DNA from: Bacillota bacterium
GTDB lineage: Bacteria > Bacillota > Clostridia > Christensenellales > Aristaeellaceae
NCBI GenBank assembly: GCA_023425025.1
Contig: JAFADG010000004.1
Coordinates: 12,832-76,831 of the forward strand
Direction: 5' to 3'
Length of the DNA: 64,000 nucleotides
The first letter of the stretch is position 1; each line of letters begins with the position of its first letter. Shown piece after piece: positions 42,044 through 50,574 of this stretch. The position numbers and the translations under genes were made by a program. The notes under the pieces were generated by a model, which was given only the letters and a program-made list of their open reading frames with translations, ran no database searches and had not been told where the DNA came from.

Positions 42044-43378
42044 TTACACGATATACCCGCCATATGCGCGAATCCTTTCCCTTAGCGCCCGGATATCCAC
42101 TTTGCGCGTCATGCCCTCCCCGCGGGCGGCCATCGCGGCGGCAATGCCTGCCGCTTCGCCCATGACAAAACAGGCAGGCATCACACGGATCGCTCCCTGC
42201 ATCGCCCTGTCCGCGCTGATGGTCTTGCCCGCAACCAATACATTATCCAAGGCTGCGGGCAGCAGGCACCTGTAGGGAATACCGTGAGATTCTCCCTCGG
42301 CATACCGTCCGTATTTGCCTTCGGGCTCTATCCTGAAAGCGGAATTCCCCTGGGCAGCTTCTTCCCGGGTCAGATGAATATCTATATAATAACATGAACG
42401 GCCTATCTCATCAGGGAAGGACTGGCGCTGCGCATAATCCTCCTTGGTAAGGCAATAGTCCCCCGCAATGCGCCGTGACTCCCGCGTGCCCATCAGCGCC
42501 CCAGTGGCCATCAGATGGGCATTGGCAAAGCTGTCGGGTACATTTTCCTTTAGTGCCCGGACAAGCTCCCTTACAAGTTTTCGGCCCTTGGGCATAGCCT
42601 GGGAAAGGGATACGGCATCGGTGCCATCCACCTCCCACAGGTGCCCCGCATTAAAGCCCACAATCCCCGGGCCACCCAGTTGATTGCACAAATGGGTATC
42701 AGGGATCAGTGGGTATTTGCCGGATGCCACAATATCATAAATGGGACTGTCTTTGTACATGGGATGGAGCTTTGGGCTGTTCAGATAAGCATAAGTATCC
42801 ACGTTGGCCAGCGTAAAACACAGGGTGGCCGGCTGCAGGTCTCCACCGGCATCGCCTTTATGAAAATCCGCGCCGGCCCATGCCGCCAGATCGGCATCTC
42901 CGGTACAATCGACAAAGAGCCTGGCGGTATACAGTGAAAGGCCGTCCTTGTTGGCGATCAAAATACCTTCCGCTTGCCGTTCATCCCGCATGTGCACGCC
43001 GCAGAAAGTAGAGAAGAAAAGGATTTCCGCGCCTGAATCCATGACCAGGTCATCCATCACAACCTTCAGGTGTTCCGGGTCGGCCGCCACCCACCGGGTG
43101 TCCTCCGGGTGAATATGCGGGAGCGCTTTTTTAGTCTCTTCCAAAATGCGCTCCGCCAGCCCGGCATACACCAGCCTCCGGCCATCCGCATATGGCGCAA
43201 ACACAGAAACAAGGCCGTTGGTAGCCATCCCGCCAAGACATCCGGTTTGCTCTATCAGTAGTGTCCGTGCGCCTTCCCGGGCAGACGCGGCAGCCGCGGT
43301 GACCCCGGCCGGTCCGCCTCCAAGAACAATGACATCATAGCCGGAACGGACCGGCAGCTGCATTGCAACATCAATCAT
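42044..43378 (-). CDS. FAD-dependent oxidoreductase (FAD_oxidored family)
   Basis: A 444-residue flavoprotein with dinucleotide motif VIVLGGGPAGVTAAAASAREG (about residues 15-35), LLIEQTGCLGGMATNG as the second conserved loop, VDCTGDADLAAWAGA near residue 175, and a C-terminal AGKTISADRAMQGAIRVMPACFVMGEAAGIAAA that closes the FAD site. Such proteins are common in sugar-utilisation operons, where some oxidise sugar hydroxyls, but few are characterised. GGAGG precedes the start by 11 bases. It is the first gene of the operon with GH130. Confidence 0.88.
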   Translation of the reverse strand: MIDVAMQLPVRSGYDVIVLGGGPAGVTAAAASAREGARTLLIEQTGCLGGMATNGLVSVFAPYADGRRLVYAGLAERILEETKKALPHIHPEDTRWVAADPEHLKVVMDDLVMDSGAEILFFSTFCGVHMRDERQAEGILIANKDGLSLYTARLFVDCTGDADLAAWAGADFHKGDAGGDLQPATLCFTLANVDTYAYLNSPKLHPMYKDSPIYDIVASGKYPLIPDTHLCNQLGGPGIVGFNAGHLWEVDGTDAVSLSQAMPKGRKLVRELVRALKENVPDSFANAHLMATGALMGTRESRRIAGDYCLTKEDYAQRQSFPDEIGRSCYYIDIHLTREEAAQGNSAFRIEPEGKYGRYAEGESHGIPYRCLLPAALDNVLVAGKTISADRAMQGAIRVMPACFVMGEAAGIAAAMAARGEGMTRKVDIRALRERIRAYGGYIV

Positions 43379-43493
43379 GAATATAAGCGCCTCCTTGGTT
43401 GGTGTGCTGCACGTCCTTGCAGGTCCCCGTCATTCCTTACGCGTTGGATACCCGCTGTAAGCGCAACGCCTTCAAATGTTCTGTGCATCTCAA

Positions 43494-43576
43494 TGCGTTT
43501 ATTGTATAGGCTTTTATCGGGAAGCGGAAGCAAAAATACAAAGGGTTTATGTATAAGATTCTTAGGATCGATGTTC
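43494..43576 (-). promoter_or_regulatory. Promoter and activator site of the FAD-oxidoreductase/GH130 operon
   Basis: A minus-strand -10 TACAAT (43506-43501) lies in the context TGCGTTTATTGTA (plus strand), matching that at 40918-40929. TTCTTAGGATCGATGTTC at 43559-43576 matches the 40960 motif in 16 of 18 bases, in the same orientation, but 52 rather than 30 bases from the -10, a difference of about two helical turns. Confidence 0.55.
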
Positions 43577-43670
43577 ATTTCTCTCTACTTGCATTTTCAC
43601 TTGCGAAACGATAGGATAATAATATCGTTTGCGCCGTTTATCCATATGCAAGTAAGAGGTGGATGCCGTC

Positions 43671-45500
43671 ATGAAACTTCGCAACAAGATTGCGTTTGTC
43701 AGTATATTGCTGATACTGTTTGTCACAGTGTCCACCCAAGCATTTTATTACGCCTATACTTTTCGGCAAACCATGGAATCTACCATCAATGCCAGCATAG
43801 ATACATCGCGCCTGCTGTCGGAATACATGGACAGCCGTCTGCGCAGTGTGATACGCAGCGTATTCAACACTATGAACGCAGATATTTTCAGCTTTGGCCA
43901 AAATTCAAATTTTGTGAGATACATGCTCAGCGGAAACCCGGCTGCCTACGCTGCGGCCGTGACCGAGGTCTCCAATGAACTCAATATCCTGCGCTTGAGC
44001 AACGACTTTATTGCATCTGTCTATGTGCACACCGTTCGGGGAGACTTTATTGACAATACGCTGGTGCGTAAGATAGATTTTGACGAAAACAGCAAAAGCA
44101 CCAATCCGCCTTTAGGCGCCGATCAGCCGGGACAATATTGGGGCGACCGGGAAATGGAAAGCCTGTACCGCTATCAAAGCGAAAGCATTCCGCTGGTTCT
44201 GGCATTCCAGCCGGGGTACTATAACCAATTGATTCATGTCGTAGTGGCGCTGCATAAGGAGCGCATCCTGAATTATGCCAGGAACCTGGTCACCTTTGAC
44301 GAAGGCAACGTGTTCATTTACCACCGTGATACGGGTAACATCTTGATGAGCATCAATGGCCTTGGCGTAGACAATCTTACGCAGGATTCCTTTTTAAGGG
44401 ACACGCAAGGGCAGAGTGGGCCGGGATATCTCAAGGTCCAGGGAAAGAATGACGCTTACTACCTGTTTTTAAATGATTCCGCCTTCAGCCCATGGGTAAC
44501 GGTGACCGTTCGCAGTCAAAAGGAAATGTTTTCAAGCTTGACTGCAGCTACCCGCGTATCCGTTGGCATAGCAGCCATCAGCGCGTTTATGTGCATATGG
44601 GCGGCCATTGTTCTGGCCCGTTCAGTTACCCGCCCCTTGCAGCGGCTGGAAAAAACCATGCAGAAGGTATCCGGGAAAAATTTTGACATCCATTTTGAGT
44701 ATGCCAAGCAAGATGAGATAGGCGCGCTGGGTCGCAAATTCAATTTCATGATTGATGAAATCAAAAGCCTGATCGGGCAGCTGAACGAAACCATTCATGA
44801 GCTGGAAGAAGAAAAGATACAGGTTCAGAAGGAGCAGGCGCAAAAGCGCAAGGCTGAGCTGAAAGCGCTGCAAGCTCAAATCAATCCGCACTTTCTGTAC
44901 AATACGCTCAATTCCATCGTCTGGATGGCCGAACGTGCAGGCGCCAGGGAAATTGGCCAGATGAGCAAGGCTCTGGGAGCGTTTTTTGAGCTATCCCTCA
45001 ACAGCGGAAAAGAATGGCTGCCGCTGGAAAAGGAACTGTTGCAGGCGGAAAGCTACCTATCCATCCAGAAGATGCGTTACCGGGATAAGCTTTCTTACTC
45101 GATTGACTGCAGAACTGAATTGAAACAAGTGATGTGCGTCAAGCTGATTGTGCAGCCCCTGGTGGAAAACGCCATTTATCACGGAATCAAGGAAAAGGAA
45201 GGCATCGGGAAAATTTGGATTTCCGCCGTTTTGCATGAGAATGGCGAGGATATCCTCATCCTTGTCAGCGATGACGGGCTGGGGATGAGCCGGAAGCAAA
45301 TAGAACGGCTTAACGAAAAGCTGGCGCACGGCGATCGTGCCGGTGACGATGGCTATGGCATTTTCAACATCAATGAACGTATACGCCTGGCCTTTGGCCC
45401 GGAATACGGTTTGCGCTATGCGTTGCGTGAGGGCGGAGGAACCACGGTAACTATTGCCATGCCAAAAATCACTGCCAATGAGGTGGAGATGGATGTATAA
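43671..45500 (+). CDS. Membrane sensor histidine kinase, YesM type
   Basis: A 609-residue kinase: helix at residues about 7-28 (IAFVSILLILFVTVSTQAFYY), extracytoplasmic domain, second helix near residue 300 (VSVGIAAISAFMCIWAAIVLA), HAMP, coiled segment, then QINPHFLYNTLNSIVWMAE with the phospho-His near residue 407, and the ATP-binding PLVENAIYHG and VSDDGLGMS. ATG 43671 follows AAGAGGTGG; GTG 43659 would lie inside the ribosome site. It overlaps the regulator gene by 8 bases and is divergent from the FAD-oxidoreductase operon that it likely controls. Confidence 0.93.
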   Translation: MKLRNKIAFVSILLILFVTVSTQAFYYAYTFRQTMESTINASIDTSRLLSEYMDSRLRSVIRSVFNTMNADIFSFGQNSNFVRYMLSGNPAAYAAAVTEVSNELNILRLSNDFIASVYVHTVRGDFIDNTLVRKIDFDENSKSTNPPLGADQPGQYWGDREMESLYRYQSESIPLVLAFQPGYYNQLIHVVVALHKERILNYARNLVTFDEGNVFIYHRDTGNILMSINGLGVDNLTQDSFLRDTQGQSGPGYLKVQGKNDAYYLFLNDSAFSPWVTVTVRSQKEMFSSLTAATRVSVGIAAISAFMCIWAAIVLARSVTRPLQRLEKTMQKVSGKNFDIHFEYAKQDEIGALGRKFNFMIDEIKSLIGQLNETIHELEEEKIQVQKEQAQKRKAELKALQAQINPHFLYNTLNSIVWMAERAGAREIGQMSKALGAFFELSLNSGKEWLPLEKELLQAESYLSIQKMRYRDKLSYSIDCRTELKQVMCVKLIVQPLVENAIYHGIKEKEGIGKIWISAVLHENGEDILILVSDDGLGMSRKQIERLNEKLAHGDRAGDDGYGIFNINERIRLAFGPEYGLRYALREGGGTTVTIAMPKITANEVEMDV

Positions 45501-47118
45501 GGTTGTCATCGCGGAAGATGAGCTTCTGATACGGGAAGGCATTGCGGATTTTATACGCAGCCTGGGGAAAGAGTATACAGTATGCGGTACTGCCGGGGAC
45601 GGGGAAGCAGCACTTCGCTTGATAAAGGCCCTTGATCCCGACATATTGATCACCGATATATTCATGCCCCACATGGACGGGCTGGAGTTGATCTCACAGT
45701 GCTATGAGCGCAATCCTGATATGAAGGTGATTATTGTCAGCGGGCACAGCGAGTTTCAATATGCCCAACGCGCAATGCGCATGGGCGTATCCGCATACTT
45801 GCTCAAGCCGGTACTGCCGGAAGAAATTGAAAAAGCGATGCGCCAAATCAAGCGTGAGCTGCTTAAGCGAGAAAACTTTCTGCGCAACCTGGAGGAACTG
45901 GCGCAAAATTTGCAGGAGAACCTGCCGGCGCTTAGAGAGCGGTATCTGGAGCGCTTGGTCAACGGTCTGATTCGCGGCGAGTCTATCAAGGAACGCGCCG
46001 AATTTTTTGGCCTTGATTTTTCCGGAAGCTTGTTCTGTACAGTATTGATCAAGCTAAGCCGCAACGCCAGCGATCAGTACGAAGCACGCGAACAGGAGTT
46101 GACGGAAGTGTTGATCCTGCGCATTGCCGATTCCCTCTTTGAGGGAGTGGCAAAAGCCTATCCATTCCTTGTCCGTCAGCAAAGCATTGCCCTGGTGCTG
46201 TGTGTTCGTGAAATGGATGCGGCAATGGCATTCTCGGCCGTTAACCGGGCGGTGCAAAAAATGGTGAACAGCTTTCAACGCCACTTTCAGGTAGCCCTGT
46301 CTGTGGCTATCGGACGCTTATACCCAAAGCCGGAATCCCTGCCTGATTCCTACCGTGAAGCCGCAGAGGCGCTGGAGTACACCTTTGGAGAGCGGACATC
46401 CATCGTTGTCAACTATGAGGATATCCGCTTGCAAAGCGCGCACCCGGTCGATCGCCCGTCAGGTTTGATCACAGAGCTTATGATTTGCATAAAATTCGAC
46501 GATCTCCCAAAGGTTTTGGAATGGTCGCAAAAAATCTTTGCGCACTATGCGGGACAAAAGGCTGCAAATGCCGGGTTGTTAAAGATAGAAATCCTGGAAG
46601 TGGCATTATCCATGATGCGCGCCGAAGGCGAGATGATGGAAGGCAAGGCGGGATTTTCCCAAATCAGCCGGATGCTTTTGTATGAGGATGTGGAAAAAAG
46701 CGAAAGCCTTGTGCAGTTAGAACAGGCGTTTGCAGCCTTTGCAAAAAAATGCTGGGAACAATATCAGCAGCGCAAACTGGGAAGAACGGAACTGACGGCA
46801 CAAAAGGTACAGGAATACGCGCGAACCTATTATGGAAACGCTGACTTCAGCCTGGACTTTATTGCCTCCCAATTGTTCATGAGCGTCAATTATCTCCGTC
46901 AGATCTTCAAGCAATGCATTGGAGAAAGCTTTGTGGAATACCTGACCCGCGTACGTATGGAAAAAGCCGCAGGCCTTCTTTTACAGGGAAACCTGCGCAT
47001 ACAGGATATTGCCAGCGCCGTCGGTTATGAAAATCAGCGCTACTTTGCGATCTGCTTTAAAAAATACCACCAGGTTACTCCCAGCGAATACCGGGAAGGC
47101 TTCCGGCAGCAGCCATGA
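45493..47118 (+). CDS. AraC-type response regulator, YesN type
   Basis: A 541-residue regulator: receiver domain (E8-D9 pair, D55 in LITDIFMPHMDG, LKP near residue 104), a middle region, and the C-terminal AraC domain (DFSLDFIASQLFMSVNYLRQIFKQCIG; LRIQDIASAVGYENQRYFAICFKKYHQVTPSEYR). The start overlaps the kinase stop by 8 bases. It is the best candidate to bind the shared 18-base motif at 40960 and 43559. Confidence 0.93.
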   Translation: MYKVVIAEDELLIREGIADFIRSLGKEYTVCGTAGDGEAALRLIKALDPDILITDIFMPHMDGLELISQCYERNPDMKVIIVSGHSEFQYAQRAMRMGVSAYLLKPVLPEEIEKAMRQIKRELLKRENFLRNLEELAQNLQENLPALRERYLERLVNGLIRGESIKERAEFFGLDFSGSLFCTVLIKLSRNASDQYEAREQELTEVLILRIADSLFEGVAKAYPFLVRQQSIALVLCVREMDAAMAFSAVNRAVQKMVNSFQRHFQVALSVAIGRLYPKPESLPDSYREAAEALEYTFGERTSIVVNYEDIRLQSAHPVDRPSGLITELMICIKFDDLPKVLEWSQKIFAHYAGQKAANAGLLKIEILEVALSMMRAEGEMMEGKAGFSQISRMLLYEDVEKSESLVQLEQAFAAFAKKCWEQYQQRKLGRTELTAQKVQEYARTYYGNADFSLDFIASQLFMSVNYLRQIFKQCIGESFVEYLTRVRMEKAAGLLLQGNLRIQDIASAVGYENQRYFAICFKKYHQVTPSEYREGFRQQP

Positions 47119-47435
47119 TACACAAAAACGCATCCATTCCCCCGAAATTGCCGATAAACTGACCGTGATCTGGATTGGCGGTGGATACAACCTTCGTGGC
47201 CTGCGGGAGTTCAATATGGGCAACGATGTGGTGGCGGCAAAGGCAAACCAATTATATCAAAGGCAAAACGGCTTATTTTTGAAATATGGGATAGCTATTT
47301 GAAGTAGCGCTTTTTATCCCTATCCTTTTTTCACAGGGCCAAATTCCAATTTGGCGAGGGGATTTGGCATAACAAAAAACGATAAACATACATTTTTACA
47401 GCATAAACAGAGTATAAGATTTAGGGGGGCCTGAT
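47119..47435. other. Intergenic region with short inverted repeat
   Basis: 317 bases without a recognisable gene. GCCAAATT and AATTTGGC (47338-47355) form a near-palindrome with a 2-base centre, about 80 bases before the membrane protein gene, a possible operator. The first part shows an open plus-strand frame of no known family that may be decayed coding sequence. Confidence 0.4.
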
Positions 47436-48227
47436 ATGGCGGAGGCTAAAAAGCCTTTAGGGCATACGATTTGGTTCAAGGTCATATTGACACTATTGGT
47501 ATTTGCTCCGGGTTATTCACAAATACCATACAAACAGATTGATACGGCCTCTGTCATTGCTTCTGTTTTAGCGCATCCGTTGATTATTTCAATACCATGG
47601 CTTTTGCCGGTATTCAAGCTGCTGATGCTGTGCGTTATAATCACACCGTTCGTTTTCAGGGGAAAAATGGAAAAGGTGGTAATCGGTTATTACGCTGTTA
47701 TATTGGCCGTCGTTGGCGTTTTTCAGAATATGGCGCAGACAGAAGCCTACGGTTTTGTATGGCTGTTGGGAAATACTTTGATTGAACTTACTGTGCTTGG
47801 GTTTTGTGTTTACGATTTGATAAAGGGCAAATCTAAGATTCGGAAGCAATATTTCAACAAAAGGCGTTGCTGGATCTTGCCCTTGATGCTGCTGGCATAT
47901 CTAATGCCCTATGCGGTTTCGGATACAGGTACAGTTATCCCGGCATTTACCCTGAACGTACTCTACAACGAGGCCGGCGTCACATATTGCATGATAACAC
48001 CAGTCATTATCGGTGTTTTTCTTTTATTTTCAAAGGGAATGTATAAACCCACGTTATCCATTGTGTCTTATGCCGGGCTCGTCTTTGGCCTGTTAAATAT
48101 GGTGACATGGTTTGGCTCGCAGAGGGAAAGCTGGTGGATGGGAATTCTGCATCTTCCACTTGTGGCTGCCGCGCTGTATGGTCTCATTATCGCTCATAAA
48201 GAAAGACATAATACTTACACAAAATAA
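47436..48227 (+). CDS. Uncharacterised multi-pass membrane protein
   Basis: A 263-residue protein with seven or so predicted membrane helices (about residues 14-30, 48-72, 82-100, 105-125, 145-165, 182-200, 210-232). There are no catalytic or transport motifs that I recognise. AGGGGGG precedes ATG 47436. It is flanked by intergenic DNA and a good terminator, so it is a single-gene unit. No function can be proposed from context. Confidence 0.78.
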   Translation: MAEAKKPLGHTIWFKVILTLLVFAPGYSQIPYKQIDTASVIASVLAHPLIISIPWLLPVFKLLMLCVIITPFVFRGKMEKVVIGYYAVILAVVGVFQNMAQTEAYGFVWLLGNTLIELTVLGFCVYDLIKGKSKIRKQYFNKRRCWILPLMLLAYLMPYAVSDTGTVIPAFTLNVLYNEAGVTYCMITPVIIGVFLLFSKGMYKPTLSIVSYAGLVFGLLNMVTWFGSQRESWWMGILHLPLVAAALYGLIIAHKERHNTYTK

Positions 48228-48260
48228 GCAAGGCAAATCCCAAGTAACTGCGACCCAATT

Positions 48261-48287
48261 ACGTCCATCAAGCGATGGGCGTTTTTT
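48261..48287 (+). terminator. Rho-independent terminator after the membrane protein gene
   Basis: ACGTCCATC and GATGGGCGT form a 9-pair stem with loop AAGC, followed by a six-T run. It begins 34 bases after the stop codon. Confidence 0.85.
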
Positions 48288-48383
48288 CATGCCTTTTTTG
48301 AGGAGATGAAGCTTTGATCTGCGCCTATCTGCCCGACAGTACCGACTTTTCCGGCAATGCGGCCCGGTTTCACCATCCTCCTG

Positions 48384-48719
48384 TCAGGAAGTTACTCGGA
48401 TTTTGCTTCTGAAATCAAGCATCAATAATCTCCATTTTCCCCGATGTCCTGAGCAATCTGGAGATTTGATAGCAGAGACATCAGGCTTTATGCCTCCCTT
48501 TCCAATTAGCTCTGCTTTTTCCAACCATAATATCCCACGGCTCTGATTTAGGATCACTGCTATAAAAAAATGCTCACATCCCGCCATCACGAAAACAGGC
48601 TTGACATCCTTTTGACAGCGGGAATATCGAGCTTTTTTACCGAGCGCATAGATAGCTCTGCTTTTTCTGCCCACAATTTCCCATACATCTGATCCAGGAC
48701 CAACGCTACTAAAGCGCAT
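48384..48719. repeat. Degenerate repeated element, two copies
   Basis: Two related stretches of about 67 bases start with TAGCTCTGCTTTTT at 48507 and TAGCTCTGCTTTTTCT at 48653, 146 bases apart, each with a TCTGAT core and ending near ATGC/GCAT. On the minus strand both translate to similar peptides (KSRA-containing), in different frames, so this looks like a decayed dispersed repeat rather than a gene. It is the first part of a 1288-base stretch (48228-49515) without an intact gene. Confidence 0.5.
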
Positions 48720-48788
48720 TTTTTCCCCAACCGCCCCCCAAAGCGCAAAACACTCCTCCGAGGCCCCTAAAAGCCCACTTTTCCCGTT

Positions 48789-48817
48789 GACTTTACCTCA
48801 AATCCCTGATATAATAA
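48789..48817 (+). promoter_or_regulatory. Strong promoter of the tRNA-Ser remnant
   Basis: TTGACT, a 17-base spacer and TATAAT (48812-48817), about 22 bases before the first tRNA base. This is a near-consensus promoter and supports the view that a real tRNA gene once started here. Confidence 0.72.
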
Positions 48818-48839
48818 CCTTCGCTGGTTCTTTAAGCAT

Positions 48840-48878
48840 GGAGAGATGGCCGAGCGGTTGATGGCGCTGGTCTTGAAA
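48840..48878 (+). pseudogene. Truncated tRNA-Ser (UGA), 5' half up to the anticodon loop
   Basis: The sequence starts GGAGAGATGGCCGAGCGG and runs through a serine-type D arm to the anticodon loop CTTGAAA (48872-48878, anticodon TGA). After that the expected anticodon-stem partner, long variable arm, TTCGA loop and acceptor end are absent. The break falls exactly at the anticodon loop, a frequent crossover point for tyrosine-recombinase elements, so this is probably one boundary of the island that follows. Confidence 0.65.
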
Positions 48879-48919
48879 GTCCAACTTGAGCCAAAAAAGC
48901 TTGATAAATCAAGGGTTTC

Positions 48920-48943
48920 ACCGATGCTTGACATCGGTTTTTT
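48920..48943 (+). terminator. Rho-independent terminator after the tRNA remnant
   Basis: ACCGATG and CATCGGT form a stem around CTTGA, followed by six T. It ends the transcript started at the tRNA promoter. Confidence 0.75.
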
Positions 48944-48962
48944 GCTGTTTTGGATGTCTTTT

Positions 48963-49295
48963 TGATGGCAAAAATGTCAGAAAAGGCTGCCATCAGATTG
49001 ATTGAAACACCGGATGGCAGACAATAAGGTGAAAGCAAATTCGGATGGCAGATTTTTGTGTGCCTTGATTTGGACAATAGTGGTTTCTATGGAGGCATGT
49101 CGACAAAAAACGATAGCAGAGGCCCCAGGGCAAACAAATATGATGACGGGGTGGAAATGACATCAGTTCTACAATTCTGCCATCAAAAAAATACGAAATC
49201 CTGATGGCAGGCACACCCTGAACAACACGATGATGACAAAAAGCAAATCGTTCTGTCAAGATAAAAATGACGTCGCTTCTGACGGAGTGCCATCA
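48963..49295. repeat. Cluster of short TGATGGCAG motifs in both orientations
   Basis: Seven copies of an 8-9 base motif: ATGGCA form at 48963, 49012, 49043 and 49202; inverted TGCCAT form at 48987, 49177 and 49288, with looser variants (TGACATCA, TGATGACG) between. Spacings are irregular (24, 25, 31, 134, 25 and 86 bases). It lies next to the tRNA remnant in gene-free DNA and resembles arm-type protein-binding sites of an attachment region more than a CRISPR. Confidence 0.55.
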
Positions 49296-49462
49296 GTTAG
49301 GCAAAAATCCAATAACAGATTGATGTCATACTCGTCCATTTCCCTAAAACCAGCCTTTTCCTATTGACTTTTTGCTATGCAACTTTTGAACATATATTTG
49401 CGGCCACATTGACTCCACAAAGCAGGATAGTCCTCATGCTTGATCCATAAAATTGCCTGAAA

Positions 49463-49491
49463 TTGATATTTCTTGCCTTGTGCGGTATAAT
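49463..49491 (+). promoter_or_regulatory. Promoter of the Fic gene
   Basis: TTGATA, a 17-base spacer and TATAAT (49486-49491); transcription from about 49498, followed by a GGAGGTGAT ribosome site. Confidence 0.72.
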
Positions 49492-49515
49492 AGCGCATAA
49501 GTCGGAGGTGATCAT

Positions 49516-50514
49516 GTGACTCCCTATGCGCCACCCTATACCATTACGGATAAGGCGGTCCACCTAATTGCAGAGATTAGCGAGCAAATCGGAAATATCC
49601 ACTCCATATCAGAGTTACATAGTAATCCACGGCTACGACATGACAGTCGTTTGAAGACTATTCAAGCTTCCCTTGCTATTGAAAACAACTCTCTTTCTCT
49701 GGAGCAGGTGACCGATATTGTCAATGGCCGCCGTGTCCTGGGTTCCCCGGCGGAAATTCAAGAGGTGAAGAATGCCTATGAAGCCTATGAGCATCTATTG
49801 ACCTTCGATCCATATTCCATTTCTCATATGCTTAAGGCGCACAATATCCTGATGAGCGATTTGGTCAGGGAGTCCGGTATGTTCCGATCTGGGGATGTCG
49901 GTATTTTTGCAGGAAAAAAGCTCGTTCATATGGCCCCACCTGCAGCTTTTGTGTGGGAGCAGATCCATTCCTTGCTTCAATGGATTCAGACAAGTGAAGC
50001 CCATCCCTTGATCAAGAGCTGCGTTTTTCACTATGAGTTTGAATTTATCCATCCGTTTGCGGACGGGAACGGTCGTATGGGGCGCATGTGGCAAACACTT
50101 CTGCTTTCCAAATGGAAACCACTCTTTGCATGGCTGCCTGTAGAATCACTGATTCGGGAACGTCAGGAAATGTACTATTCTGCACTGCGTGCCGCCGATT
50201 CCGCTTCAGACGCGGCGCCATTCATTGAATTTATGTTGGAAGCCATTCTGTCTGCTCTGCAAGAACTGAACAGCATTAGCGCACAAGATAGCGACCAAGT
50301 CAGCATACAAGTCAAAATGATACTGGATAAGCTTGGGAAGGATACTTTGTCTGCCAATGTGTTGATGGGGCGGCTGGGCTTAAGGCATAAAGCTACTTTC
50401 CGTAAAAATTATCTTCAGCCGGCATTGGACCTTGGACTTGTTGAAATGACCGTTCCGGATAAGCCTAACAGCCGGAATCAAAAGTATCGAAGAGCGCCTT
50501 CAATGGGACGCTGA
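49516..50514 (+). CDS. Fic-family AMP-transferase-like protein, class II
   Basis: A 332-residue protein with the Fic active-site motif HPFADGNGRMGR (His near residue 179) and an inhibitory helix motif SLAIEN (S52-E56-N57) in front of the Fic fold, which is the class II self-inhibited arrangement. Fic proteins transfer AMP or other groups to protein hydroxyls. A C-terminal winged-helix-like region (DTLSANVLMGRLGLRHKATFRKNYLQPAL) is common in stand-alone bacterial Fic proteins. GTG 49516 is used: GGAGGTGAT lies just upstream, and the ATG two bases earlier runs into a stop. It sits at the edge of a restriction island; no separate antitoxin gene is seen. Confidence 0.92.
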   Translation: MTPYAPPYTITDKAVHLIAEISEQIGNIHSISELHSNPRLRHDSRLKTIQASLAIENNSLSLEQVTDIVNGRRVLGSPAEIQEVKNAYEAYEHLLTFDPYSISHMLKAHNILMSDLVRESGMFRSGDVGIFAGKKLVHMAPPAAFVWEQIHSLLQWIQTSEAHPLIKSCVFHYEFEFIHPFADGNGRMGRMWQTLLLSKWKPLFAWLPVESLIRERQEMYYSALRAADSASDAAPFIEFMLEAILSALQELNSISAQDSDQVSIQVKMILDKLGKDTLSANVLMGRLGLRHKATFRKNYLQPALDLGLVEMTVPDKPNSRNQKYRRAPSMGR

Positions 50515-50543
50515 TGTATAATGGATGCAGATAAAGAAACCCT

Positions 50544-50571
50544 CAAAAATAGTCAGGTCCTCTAGGGACCT
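50544..50571 (-). terminator. Terminator of the minus-strand hsdS gene
   Basis: AGGTCC and GGACCT (50555-50571) form a stem; on the minus strand ATTTTT follows four bases after it. It lies between the convergent Fic and hsdS genes. Confidence 0.5.
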
Positions 50572-50574
50572 CGA

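Noticed and set aside
48840..48925. Intact tRNA-Ser
   Set aside because: After the anticodon loop neither the stem partner, variable arm, T loop nor acceptor strand can be found.
48963..49295. CRISPR array
   Set aside because: Repeated units are only 8-9 bases, occur in both orientations and have irregular spacing; no cas genes are present.
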